A stretch of 64,000 nucleotides of DNA from Novosphingobium sp. FKTRR1 (lineage in GTDB: Bacteria > Pseudomonadota > Alphaproteobacteria > Sphingomonadales > Sphingomonadaceae): contig NZ_JAIZDA010000012.1 of NCBI RefSeq assembly GCF_020404405.1, positions 1 through 64,000 on the forward strand, in the 5' to 3' direction. A model generated the notes under the pieces. It saw only the letters and a program-made list of their open reading frames with translations. It was not told the origin of the DNA and did no database searches. Positions 44,267 through 52,902 of this stretch are shown here, piece by piece (within the stretch, counting starts at the first letter, position 1; every line of letters starts with the position of its first letter). Both the position numbers and the translations under genes were made by a program.

Positions 44267-44601
44267 CGGCCCTTCTTGGCGATGCTGGCGTTGAAGTCGG
44301 GGTCTTTGTTGGCCACCCAGTCAACGAACTTGCGCACCGCCGGGTTGGCCAGCAGGCCTTCCACGTCCATGCCATAGCGCTGCAATTCGGAATTGGTGAA
44401 GTTGGCGATCAGCGTGTTCTGGCAGATCGGGTGCATCGGCACCGTGTCGCGCCCGCCCCGGCTCTTGGGGATGGGGTGGTGCCAGACCACCGTCTTGCCC
44501 GTCGGACGGCCGCACAGCCAGCACGGCACCACCGGCGCAGGCGCGTCCTCGTCGGTGTCGGGAAGGTCATAGGGGCCGTGCTTGGGGTGCTTGCGCGCCA
44601 T
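44263..44601 (-). CDS. HNH endonuclease-family protein
   Basis: A 112-residue protein with a zinc-binding Cys27-x2-Cys30, His41-His42 (VVWHHPIPKSRGG) and a second pair near His57/Cys60 (MHPICQNTL), the beta-beta-alpha metal HNH arrangement. A helical C-terminal tail (about 65-112) follows. HNH proteins nick or cut DNA, but many small chromosomal ones are uncharacterised. It stands alone, with the 1-kb non-coding region downstream. Confidence 0.78.
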   Translation of the reverse strand: MARKHPKHGPYDLPDTDEDAPAPVVPCWLCGRPTGKTVVWHHPIPKSRGGRDTVPMHPICQNTLIANFTNSELQRYGMDVEGLLANPAVRKFVDWVANKDPDFNASIAKKGR

Positions 44602-44669
44602 GGGTCTGCCTGAATTGCGGGAACTTGCGCGGCCCCTCTACAGCGGAGCGGGGCGCAACGCCACCACCG

Positions 44670-45620
44670 CTATCCGCGCACCATCGGCGAGACATAGGCC
44701 GGGTCGTGCGCGAAAGGCAGCGGGCGGCCCTCGCGCAACGCATCCAGCACGCTGGCGAAATCGGTCCGGCAGCGAAAGCCCAGCGCGGCTTCGGCAAGGC
44801 CCGGGTCATAGACGCGGCCGATGCTGCGCGGCAGGGTCCAGCCTTTGGCGGCGAACAAGCCGGGCGCATCGGGAAACAGCCGCGCGATCACGGCGGCGGC
44901 ATCGCGCTTCAGCTCGGCCAGATCGCTGCGGGCAAACGGCGGCGGCGCGGATACCACGAAGCAGCCGAAGCCCAGCGCGGGCGCTTTATCCAGCGCGGCG
45001 ATATGCGCGCGGGCGGCGTCCTCCACGGTCAGGCGGCGGTGGAGCAGTTCGATGGCCTTGAGGTTCTCGCCAGAGGGGCGAACCAGCGTGTCGTCGTCTT
45101 CGGGAAAGAACCGGCTGGTGCGCAGGACCACGCCGGGCAGGCCATGCGCCTCGGCAAACAGGCGGCACAGCCCCTCGGCGGCAAGCTTGGTCACGCCATA
45201 GATGTTGCGCGGCGCAAGTGGTCCGGCGCTCTCGTCCAGCCACACCGCCGCATCGCCGCGTTCATCGCGGATCGACTGGCTGATCATCAGCGACGTGGAC
45301 GAGGTCATCACCACGCGGCTGCACCCCGCCGCCTTTGCCGATTCGAGCAAGTTGAGCGTGCCGGTAACGTTGACATCGACGAAGCTGCGCGCCGGATGGC
45401 GGGCGATGTCGGGCTTGTGCAAGGCGCCGGTGTGGATCACCGCCTCGATCCCGAAACCCATCGCGCGATCGACCACCGCGCGGTTGGCGACCGAGCCGAG
45501 CACTTGCGTTTCGGGCCCCGCCACCACGTCAAGCCCGGTCACCTGATGCCCGGCTGCGCGCAACAGCGGGGCAAGGTGGCGGCCCAGCCAGCCCGACGAT
45601 CCGGTCAGCAATATCCGCAT
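44670..45620 (-). CDS. NAD-dependent epimerase/dehydratase (extended SDR)
   Basis: A 316-residue extended SDR with the cofactor motif ILLTGSSGWLGRHLAPLLRAAGHQVTGLD (3-31), catalytic region MTSSTSLM and NIYGVTKLAAEGL with YxxxK, and a substrate-domain stretch RTSRFFPEDDDTL. It likely acts on a nucleotide sugar or a related hydroxy compound, but no subfamily is obvious. It lies 26 bases after the enoyl-CoA hydratase gene on the same strand and may end that operon. Confidence 0.8.
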   Translation of the reverse strand: MRILLTGSSGWLGRHLAPLLRAAGHQVTGLDVVAGPETQVLGSVANRAVVDRAMGFGIEAVIHTGALHKPDIARHPARSFVDVNVTGTLNLLESAKAAGCSRVVMTSSTSLMISQSIRDERGDAAVWLDESAGPLAPRNIYGVTKLAAEGLCRLFAEAHGLPGVVLRTSRFFPEDDDTLVRPSGENLKAIELLHRRLTVEDAARAHIAALDKAPALGFGCFVVSAPPPFARSDLAELKRDAAAVIARLFPDAPGLFAAKGWTLPRSIGRVYDPGLAEAALGFRCRTDFASVLDALREGRPLPFAHDPAYVSPMVRG

Positions 45621-45646
45621 GGCCTGCGCCCTCCGAACAAGTCCGC

Positions 45647-46435
45647 TCAGCCGGCCTGCTGGCGCCCGCGCGCCTGCACCGCGCCGACGCGCCCGGCGAT
45701 CTCGTCGGGCGTCAGCGCGGCGGAAAAGGCGCGGCTGGCGTCCTTTTCGAAACTGCGCCCCGCGGCATAGGCAAGCGCGTTGCCGCCCTCGATCTGCGCT
45801 TTGTAGGCGACCAGCGTGGCCGCCGGAACCGTAGCCATTTCGCGCGCCAGACCCAGCGCGGTTGCGACCAGTTCGTCGGGCGCGACGACGCGGTTGACCA
45901 GTCCCCAGCGCTCGGCAGTGGCGGCGTCGATGAAGTTGCCGGTGAAGGCCAGCTCCTTGTACCGGCTCATGCCGATGATGCGCGGCAGCTTTTGCGACAG
46001 GCCCCAGCCGGGCAGGATGCCGACGCGGGCGTGGGTATCGGCAAAGCGCGCATTGCTGCTGGCGATCAGCACATCGGCGGCCAGAGCGATCTCGAACCCG
46101 CCGGTGATGGCCACGCCGTTGACCGCCGCGATCACCGGCTTGGGGCAGCGCTCGATGGCACCGGCGGCGTCGGCAGGCGCATCCGCACCCGGCGCGACCG
46201 CACCCAGCCCCCCGGCGGTGCCCAGTTCCTTGAGGTCAAGCCCGGCGCAGAACGCGCGGGTGCCCGCTCCGGTCAAGACCACCACGCTGACGGCGGGATC
46301 GGCGCTGACGTCGGCAAAGGCATCGACGATGGCCTGCCGCAGCGCCTGCGACAGCGCGTTCATCGCCTGCGGACGGTTGAGCGTGACGAGCGCCACGCCT
46401 TCGGCCTTGTCCACCAGCACCAGTTGTTCGGTCAT
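45647..46435 (-). CDS. Enoyl-CoA hydratase/isomerase (crotonase family)
   Basis: A 262-residue crotonase-fold enzyme. TLNRPQAMNALSQALRQAIVDAF (18-40) and AFCAGLDLKELG form the oxyanion hole, and KPVIAAVNGVAITGGFEIALAADVLIAS follows. The second catalytic Glu position corresponds to the ARVGILPGWGLSQKLPRIIGMSRYKELAFTG segment, where the typical E is replaced (R-V-G), so hydratase activity is not assured. It would act on CoA thioesters. Its ATG overlaps the stop of the UbiC-like lipoprotein gene (ATGA at 46432-46435). Confidence 0.85.
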   Translation of the reverse strand: MTEQLVLVDKAEGVALVTLNRPQAMNALSQALRQAIVDAFADVSADPAVSVVVLTGAGTRAFCAGLDLKELGTAGGLGAVAPGADAPADAAGAIERCPKPVIAAVNGVAITGGFEIALAADVLIASSNARFADTHARVGILPGWGLSQKLPRIIGMSRYKELAFTGNFIDAATAERWGLVNRVVAPDELVATALGLAREMATVPAATLVAYKAQIEGGNALAYAAGRSFEKDASRAFSAALTPDEIAGRVGAVQARGRQQAG

Positions 46436-47004
46436 CCCCGCCTCTTCATCAGATTATTGTCGGTGTAGCATTCGACCACCAGACTGATGGCCTGTCCAGT
46501 CGGTACGCGCAGCAAGGCGCGATGCGACAGCACGGTTGCGGCAGGGCACTCGGCCATGCGGCCCCGCCGCTGCGCCAGCCGTTCGCGCCGGAAGCCCAGC
46601 GGCATCACCACTTTGCCGAACGGGGTGTCGGTGGTTTCGAGCGTGCGGTTCATCTCTGCCGTCAGCCTTGCAGGCACATACCAGTTGCGCGCGTCGGACA
46701 GCACGGTGTTCCCGCAAGTCAGGCGGACGTGGCGATAGGCCAGCGCCTCGTCCGCACCGACGCCGAGCGATTGGCGGATGGCGGGGGTGGCAGCGAACGC
46801 GGCGCCCCGGTCGGCCAGCGCGCGGATCGTGGCTGGCCGGGCGATGCCTTGCGCCGCGCACCATTCGCCCAAGGCTTGCGTGGCGCTGTCGTGCGCGGCG
46901 AGCACGGCCTCGAACCGGGGCAATTGCGGCGATGCACAGCCGGCCAGCAGCAGCGCGCAAGCTGCCAGTGGCGCGACCCGGATCGCGGCATCCGCCCTGC
47001 TCAT
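46432..47004 (-). CDS. Lipoprotein with a chorismate-lyase-like (UbiC/UTRA) fold
   Basis: A 190-residue protein with a lipoprotein signal (MSRADAAIRVAPLAACALLLAGCASP, lipobox LAGC). The mature part resembles UbiC/UTRA-type folds: ALAYRHVRLTCGNTVLSDARNWYVPARLTAEMNRTLETTDTPFGKVVMPLGFRRERL parallels the strand order of chorismate lyase, with the TPFG element. A periplasmic lipoprotein of this fold is unlikely to make 4-hydroxybenzoate and may bind a ligand instead. This similarity is an inference from pattern. Both ends have 4-base overlaps with neighbours. Confidence 0.62.
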   Translation of the reverse strand: MSRADAAIRVAPLAACALLLAGCASPQLPRFEAVLAAHDSATQALGEWCAAQGIARPATIRALADRGAAFAATPAIRQSLGVGADEALAYRHVRLTCGNTVLSDARNWYVPARLTAEMNRTLETTDTPFGKVVMPLGFRRERLAQRRGRMAECPAATVLSHRALLRVPTGQAISLVVECYTDNNLMKRRG

Positions 47005-49118
47005 GGTGCTGGCGAGGCACTTGCCACCGGAGCCGCGCACGGCGCTTGCGGGCTGGTCCAGTCGGTGGCGTCGGTGAACGGCAGCGGCCGGGCGGGCCAG
47101 CTTGCCGCGCCCTTGAAGGTCGGCGCCTGCCGGACATGCGAAATGGCGTTGTCGAAGTCGGGCAGCGCCTTGTTCACCGCCTCGGCGTCTTGCGCGGAGA
47201 TTTCGGGAACAAGCGTGCGGCGGCTCATCACCGTGCGCATGACATTGCCCTGCAGCGCGGCCCGGCGCCAATAGGCCACGCCGCCCAGCGTGCGGTCGAC
47301 GGGCTCGGCGTTGAACTCCCAATGCCATGTCGGCGTCTGGGGCGGCAGGCGCAGGGTCGTGATCCAGCAGGAGTAGGCCGGAAAATCGGTCTGCCACGGC
47401 AAAGTCTGGTCCTGTTCGCGCGGGCGGCGGAACTTGGCGGGCGGGACGAATCCTGCGCCCCAGATGGCCAGTTGCCGGTTGGCCGGTTGCTGGTTGGCCG
47501 GTTGGTCGTCGTTCTTGCCGCCGCCCTCCCATTCGACATCGCCTTCGCCCGCTGCGGTGAGCACCACGGCACCGCTGGCCTCGTCCGCGTGCCAGGTCAC
47601 ACGGGTCGGCTCGAACCAGCCCTCGGCCTCGTTCCAATAGCGCTTCAATGCCTGTTCGGCCTGATCGAGGGGCATGCTGCGCAGCGCACCGCCGATGGCC
47701 ATCGCTTCGTTCCCGCGCACGACGCGCGTCGCCTTCACGGGCGCCCGGTCGCCGAAGCCTGCGGTAAGGTCGACGTCGAGCACGGTCAGCCGCAGCGGCC
47801 AGGGCGCGGGCGGTTGCGGCAGCGTCAGCAGGCCGTCGCCTGCCTCGGTCAGCGGCAGGCCGTTGCGCCATTCGTTGGGCGCAAGGGTCGCCAGTTCGCC
47901 ATCGCCGAGCCGCGTGCCATCGAGCAGCCGGGGCTTGCCCGCGATCATCGCACGCACCACCACATGGTCGAACAGCGCCGGATCGGGCAGCCGGTCGGCC
48001 AGCGGGTCGCCACCCTTTGTGTTGACCAGCAGCGGCGTACCAGCGATGCCCAGTTCGCGCAGCAGCGCGATCAGCAGGACCGTCTTGCCCTTGCAATCGC
48101 CGAAGCGGCGCTGCCAGGTTTCGTCGGCGTTGGCCGGGGTCATGTTCGCGCCATCGAGCCCGACATAGACGTAGCGGACTTTGTCCTCCACCAGCCGCAG
48201 CGCCATGCTGGCGCGCCGTTCGGGGTCGGGTGTGGCCGCCGCGATCCGCGCCGCTTCGGCCCGCAACGGGGAATCCGGCCGCAACTGCGCGGCCTTGGCA
48301 TAGAGCGGGGCAAGCCGGCGCGACAGGTCGGCCCAGTCCTTCAGGTTGGTGAACTCGACCATGCGGCGCAAACTGTAGCGGAGCGGCGCACCGGTGACGG
48401 GCGGCGGTGGGGCGGCCGGATCGCGCATCTCCACCGTCAGGGCATCTACCCCGTTCGCCGAGACGGGCGCGGCAAGCGCAAGGTCCGGGGTGGATTGCCA
48501 GCGCATCGGCGTGCCGGTCGGCCAGGCCACGCGCAGCCGGAAAGCACCCGGCATCCCCGCCTGCGGCAGCAGCGCCAAGGCGGCGCGAACATCGGGCAGC
48601 GTCGGATCCTTGACGCCGATCGTGGCGGCAAATTCCAGCTCGTCCCCCACTTGCAGGCCGGGAACCTGGAACACGGCGGTCAGCTTGCCGTCGAGCGTCG
48701 CCTGTTCGAGATTGTCCTCGCGCCGCAGCACGGTGAACCGGGCCGACTGGGTCAGGTCGGTGACGCTGCCCGAGCGGATCAGGCGCAAGCCGTGCAGGTG
48801 GACCGCGCCGCTGTCCGGTCGCCAGCTGAGCACGATATTGCCCACCGCCAGCCCCTCGGGACGCAGCACCTTGATCCGCCAGGCGGAATACGTCTCAAGC
48901 CCGGCCGGGCCCGCCAGTATCTGGTTGTCGAGATAGGCGAACCGCATCGCGGTGGCCTCTTCCGGCGGGGCAGGCGGCACCGCCGGGGGCGGCATCACCC
49001 AACTGCCGGGCTTGCCGACCATGACCGTATCTGCAGGGGCGGCCAATAGCGGCAACGGCATCGCCGCAAGCGCCAATCCAGCCCAAACGTCACGTCGGAT
49101 CAAATGCTTGCTCCCCAA
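47001..49118 (-). CDS. Exported DUF3857 / transglutaminase-like protein
   Basis: A 705-residue protein with an N-terminal export signal (RDVWAGLALAAMPLPLLAA), a DUF3857 beta domain (about 55-260) and a transglutaminase-like core with Cys342 (FGDCKGKT), His385 (LFDHVVV) and Asp400 (LLDGTR), a plausible catalytic triad. A C-terminal beta region of about 290 residues follows and includes the short duplicated QPANQQPANRQL. It probably acts in the periplasm on peptides or amines; no substrate is known. It heads an operon of four overlapping or close genes. Confidence 0.8.
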   Translation of the reverse strand: MGSKHLIRRDVWAGLALAAMPLPLLAAPADTVMVGKPGSWVMPPPAVPPAPPEEATAMRFAYLDNQILAGPAGLETYSAWRIKVLRPEGLAVGNIVLSWRPDSGAVHLHGLRLIRSGSVTDLTQSARFTVLRREDNLEQATLDGKLTAVFQVPGLQVGDELEFAATIGVKDPTLPDVRAALALLPQAGMPGAFRLRVAWPTGTPMRWQSTPDLALAAPVSANGVDALTVEMRDPAAPPPPVTGAPLRYSLRRMVEFTNLKDWADLSRRLAPLYAKAAQLRPDSPLRAEAARIAAATPDPERRASMALRLVEDKVRYVYVGLDGANMTPANADETWQRRFGDCKGKTVLLIALLRELGIAGTPLLVNTKGGDPLADRLPDPALFDHVVVRAMIAGKPRLLDGTRLGDGELATLAPNEWRNGLPLTEAGDGLLTLPQPPAPWPLRLTVLDVDLTAGFGDRAPVKATRVVRGNEAMAIGGALRSMPLDQAEQALKRYWNEAEGWFEPTRVTWHADEASGAVVLTAAGEGDVEWEGGGKNDDQPANQQPANRQLAIWGAGFVPPAKFRRPREQDQTLPWQTDFPAYSCWITTLRLPPQTPTWHWEFNAEPVDRTLGGVAYWRRAALQGNVMRTVMSRRTLVPEISAQDAEAVNKALPDFDNAISHVRQAPTFKGAASWPARPLPFTDATDWTSPQAPCAAPVASASPAP

Positions 49119-49252
49119 CCCCGGCGGTAGCAGGCAGCGGTATCACACCCGAAGGTCGTCGCAAGCGGCAGGCCCTGGATATTGCACCGAACTGGCCGAA
49201 AAAGGCGCATCCGCTGGCAATCAGGGGCAGCGGGCAGAGCAGGGCTGGCCCG

Positions 49253-50014
49253 TCAGATGCCGCCTGCCACGGCTTCGCGGCCGATGGCGGTCAGGCCTTC
49301 GGTCAGGACGCGGGCGCAGGTGGCCAGTTCGTCCTCGTCGGTGGAGCGGATCACGAAGTTGGCGCCGACGCGGCCTTCGCGGAAGAACGGATAGCTGCCG
49401 ATCTGGCAGGCGGTGTGCGTCTTTTCGGTTTCGCGCAGCAGGTCGGCCACTTCGCTTTCGGCAACCCAGCAGCCGATGGTGGTGGCGATCAGCGGCAACC
49501 CGCCCTCCAGCGTGCCGGTCAGGCCGTCGAGCATTTGCGCGGTGATGTGCGGCACGCCCGCCATCAGGTAGATGTTCTCGGCCTGAATGCCCGGCGCGCC
49601 CGACAGGCGGTTCTCGATCAGCCCGGCGCCTTCGGGCACGCGGGCCATGCGCAGCCGCGCCTCGTTCAGCCCGCCGCGCGAGGCATAGTAGGATTCGAGC
49701 ACCGCGCGCGCTTCGGGATGGATCACCACCGGCACGCCCAGCGCGGCGGCGACGGCATCGACGGTGATGTCGTCATGCGTCGGGCCGATGCCGCCGGTGG
49801 TGAACAGATAGTCGTTGCGTGCGCGCAAGGTGTTCACCGCCTCGATGATGGCGTCCATCACATCGGGCACCACCCGCACTTCGCGCAGGCGGATGCCCTG
49901 CACGCCCAGCCAGGTCGCGACTTGCGCGATATTCTTGTCCTGCGTGCGGCCTGAGAGGATTTCATCGCCCACGACGATGAGGGCGGCGGTCCAGATGCGC
50001 GGTGCGGTGGTCAT
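49253..50014 (-). CDS. CinA/MoaB-type molybdopterin-binding domain protein
   Basis: A 253-residue protein with the MoCF-biosynthesis/CinA N-terminal domain: TAALIVVGDEILSGRTQDKNIAQVATWL (8-35), YLFTTGGIGPTHDDITVDAVAAALG and YLMAGVPHITAQML. It lacks the C-terminal deamidase domain of full CinA, so the nucleotide-pyrophosphatase-type half alone is present. This short form is common in alphaproteobacteria. The start at 50014 begins the family sequence; 13 more codons upstream look unrelated. Confidence 0.85.
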   Translation of the reverse strand: MTTAPRIWTAALIVVGDEILSGRTQDKNIAQVATWLGVQGIRLREVRVVPDVMDAIIEAVNTLRARNDYLFTTGGIGPTHDDITVDAVAAALGVPVVIHPEARAVLESYYASRGGLNEARLRMARVPEGAGLIENRLSGAPGIQAENIYLMAGVPHITAQMLDGLTGTLEGGLPLIATTIGCWVAESEVADLLRETEKTHTACQIGSYPFFREGRVGANFVIRSTDEDELATCARVLTEGLTAIGREAVAGGI

Positions 50015-50081
50015 GCACCAAGCGATAGCGCAATGGCGCCCGCGCGCAAGCACCCCGAAGGGCGCCTGCGCGCAAGGAGCG

Positions 50082-51629
50082 TCATTCGGCCGCTTCGAGC
50101 AGGGCTGGCGCGGCCTGCGCCGTGGCCTTGGTCAGGTGCAGCACGCCGTCCTCGATCGGGTCGGAGGCCATCCACGCGCGGTCGCGGACGTAATCCTGAT
50201 TGAGCCGCCAGCGCATGTCGGTGGCGCTTTTGGGCAGCAGATGCCGCGCGCGCTGGATGTAGCCGGACGAGAAGTCATAGACGTTGTCGTCGGTCATCCC
50301 GTGATCGGCGGCCAGCACCGGGGTCGCCACGTCGGCCCCGCGCCGCTTCATCGTGTCGAGCAGCTTGCACACATATTCCGAATCGATGTCGGCGCGCAGC
50401 GTCCACGAGGCGTTGAGATAGCCGAACACCGCCGCCAGATTGGGCACGTTCGAGAACATGCAGCCCTTGTAGTAATAGTGCTGCGACCAGTCGACTTCGG
50501 CGCCATCGACCCGCACGGTGATGTTCCCGGCCATGTTCATTTTCAGCCCGGTGGCGGTCACGATCACGTCGGCGGCGATGTGTTCGCCCGATTGCAGGCG
50601 AATGCCGGTGGCGTCGATCCGGTCGATGTGGTCGGTCACCACGCTGGCCTTGCCCGCACGGATCGCGTCGAACAAGTCGCCATCGGGCACCAGACACAGC
50701 CGCTGATCCCACGGATCATAGGGCGGGGTGAAGGCCTTGGCGTCGAACTTGTCGCCCAGCGCGGCCTTGATCTTGTCGGTCAGGAACGCCTTTACCTGCT
50801 CGGGCTTTTCACGGGCGCGCTTGAACACGATGTTCTGCACCCGCACGTTCTTCCACCGGGTGATGGCATAGGCGGTGCGTTCGGGCAGGATGCGGCGCAG
50901 GAAGTTGGCGATGCCGTCCTTGGCCGGACGGATGCCGCACCAGGTGGGAGTGCGCTGCAACATGGTGACGTGCGCCGCCTCGCGCGCCATCGCGGGCACC
51001 ACGGTGATCGCCGTCGCGCCCGAGCCGATCACCACCACGTTCTTGCCGGCATAGTCGAGGTCGGCGGGCCAGAACTGGGGATGCACCAGCTTGCCGGCAA
51101 AATCCTCCTTGCCGGGAATCGCCGCCTCATAGGGCTGGTCGTAGTCGTAGTAGCCCGAGCCGAGGTAGAGGAACCGCGCCACCAGCACATCGCGCGCGCC
51201 GTCGTCGGTCTCGCTCACCAAAGTCCAGCGCGCGGTGGCGCTGTCCCAGTCGGCGGTCAGCACCTTGCGCCCGAAGCGGATGTGGCGACGGATGCCGCGT
51301 TCATCGGCAATGCGGTTGAGGTAGTCGAGGATCGAGGGGCCGTCGGCGATCGACTTTTCGTGTTTCCACGGTTCGAACACGAAGCCCAGCGTGTGCATGT
51401 CGCTGTCCGAACGGACGCCGGGATAGCGGAACAGATCCCAGGTGCCGCCGATGCGCGGGCGCCGTTCGAGCACGGCATAGCTGCGGTCGGGACAGCGCAT
51501 CTGCATGTGCGCGGCCATGCCGATGCCCGAAATGCCCGCGCCGATGATGGCGACATCGACTTCGGCGACGGCGGGTGAACCCGGCGATGATGCGGCACCG
51601 TTGCCCGCAACTGGCGATTCGTATCCCAT
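50082..51629 (-). CDS. Flavin-containing monooxygenase (Baeyer-Villiger type)
   Basis: A 515-residue FAD/NADPH monooxygenase. The FAD site is VAIIGAGISGIGMAAHM (26-42), the Baeyer-Villiger fingerprint FAGKLVHPQFWP (177-188) matches FxGxxxHxxxW(P/D), and the second Rossmann motif NVVVIGSGATAITVVPAM (197-214) binds NADPH. It would oxygenate ketones or related carbonyl compounds to esters, or soft nucleophiles. The start at 51629 is supported by GGAGAGG. An upstream ATG-less extension is rejected. It is divergent from corA over 95 bases. Confidence 0.88.
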   Translation of the reverse strand: MGYESPVAGNGAASSPGSPAVAEVDVAIIGAGISGIGMAAHMQMRCPDRSYAVLERRPRIGGTWDLFRYPGVRSDSDMHTLGFVFEPWKHEKSIADGPSILDYLNRIADERGIRRHIRFGRKVLTADWDSATARWTLVSETDDGARDVLVARFLYLGSGYYDYDQPYEAAIPGKEDFAGKLVHPQFWPADLDYAGKNVVVIGSGATAITVVPAMAREAAHVTMLQRTPTWCGIRPAKDGIANFLRRILPERTAYAITRWKNVRVQNIVFKRAREKPEQVKAFLTDKIKAALGDKFDAKAFTPPYDPWDQRLCLVPDGDLFDAIRAGKASVVTDHIDRIDATGIRLQSGEHIAADVIVTATGLKMNMAGNITVRVDGAEVDWSQHYYYKGCMFSNVPNLAAVFGYLNASWTLRADIDSEYVCKLLDTMKRRGADVATPVLAADHGMTDDNVYDFSSGYIQRARHLLPKSATDMRWRLNQDYVRDRAWMASDPIEDGVLHLTKATAQAAPALLEAAE

Positions 51630-51724
51630 GACCTCTCCATTTCTTATTGAAACCGATGTTAATAGCGCTGGCCCCGCTTGCCAAGCCGGTTGCGCAATGA
51701 CGCGCAAGCCGACACAACGGCGCC

Positions 51725-52696
51725 ATGATCGCGGCTGCACGACGTTACTCGCAAGGCAAGGCGCACCCGGCGCCGGTGTCCATCGATGGGCTGGTGCACC
51801 ACGTGCCACCGGCCAACACCTTCGACTGGATCGGGCTGACCGATCCCACGCCCGAGGAGATGGAGCAGGTCCGCCGCCAGTATGACTTGCACCCGCTGGC
51901 GGTCGAGGATGCGCTCAACCCGCAGCAGTTGCCCAAGGTCGAGGCTTATGGCCGCCAGTTGTTCGTGGTGGCGCGCACCGCCACGCTCGGCGCCGACGAG
52001 CAGATCGAGTACGGGCAGACCGCCATCTTTCTGTGCGCGCACAGCGTCATCACCGTGCGCATCGGCAGCGCCCGCGCGCACCACGACTTGCGCCGCACGC
52101 TCGAGGCCGACCCGCTGCGGCTGTCAGAAGGCGCCGACTACGTGCTCCACGCCGTGCTCGACTTCATCGTCGATGGCTATCAGCCGGTGATGGACGAGCT
52201 GGAGGACGTGGCCCAATCGATCGAGGAAGCCGCGATCGATGCCTTTCCCGCCCCCGGCACGATCCGCCGCATCTTCCGCCTGCGCCGCCAGTTGCGCCGG
52301 TTCGAGCGGGTCATCGGGCCGATGGAGGAAGTCTGCGTCAAGCTGGCCGAGGCCGAACTGCCGCATGTCGATCCATCGGCGCGGATCTGGTTTCGCGATG
52401 TGCTCGATCACGTCCGCCGGGCGCTGGCGCGGATGCGCGGGCTCAAGGAAACGCTGGCCGCCATCGTCGAGACCGCCAGCCTGCTCGAACAGCACCGGCA
52501 AGGCGACATGACGCGGCAACTGGCGTCGTGGGCGGCGATCCTTGCGGTGCCGACCGCCATCGCCGGGATCTATGGCATGAACTTCGAATTCATGCCCGAA
52601 CTGCACTGGCGCTATGCCTATTACGTGGTGCTGAGCGCGATCATCGCGGCGTGTACCGGCCTGTGGTGGCGGTTCCGCGCGATCGGCTGGCTGTAA
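51725..52696 (+). CDS. corA: CorA-family magnesium/metal transporter
   Basis: A 323-residue CorA-type channel. A cytoplasmic alpha/beta domain (about 1-160) is followed by the long stalk helices (about 165-260) and two C-terminal membrane helices joined by the selectivity signature YGMNFEFMPEL (about 283-293). The first helix is LASWAAILAVPTAIAGIYGMN. It forms homopentamers that import Mg2+. The start codon ATG at 51725 begins MIAAARRYS. Confidence 0.93.
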   Translation: MIAAARRYSQGKAHPAPVSIDGLVHHVPPANTFDWIGLTDPTPEEMEQVRRQYDLHPLAVEDALNPQQLPKVEAYGRQLFVVARTATLGADEQIEYGQTAIFLCAHSVITVRIGSARAHHDLRRTLEADPLRLSEGADYVLHAVLDFIVDGYQPVMDELEDVAQSIEEAAIDAFPAPGTIRRIFRLRRQLRRFERVIGPMEEVCVKLAEAELPHVDPSARIWFRDVLDHVRRALARMRGLKETLAAIVETASLLEQHRQGDMTRQLASWAAILAVPTAIAGIYGMNFEFMPELHWRYAYYVVLSAIIAACTGLWWRFRAIGWL

Positions 52697-52902
52697 GGTT
52701 TACGCCGACCCACGTGGCAACAGGCCCAGGCGCGGATGTCCGCGATGCTCAGAGGTTAATGGCCTGCGGTCCCGACCTACACCGATCCCCTTATGGCACG
52801 GTGCGCTAAGTCTCAATCCGATGCGGGCTATTGGCTAAAGCCTCGGAACCGCGCGTCCCATCACGGGCTGAGCCGGGTTCCGCATCGAACAAGGCTGCAA
52901 AG

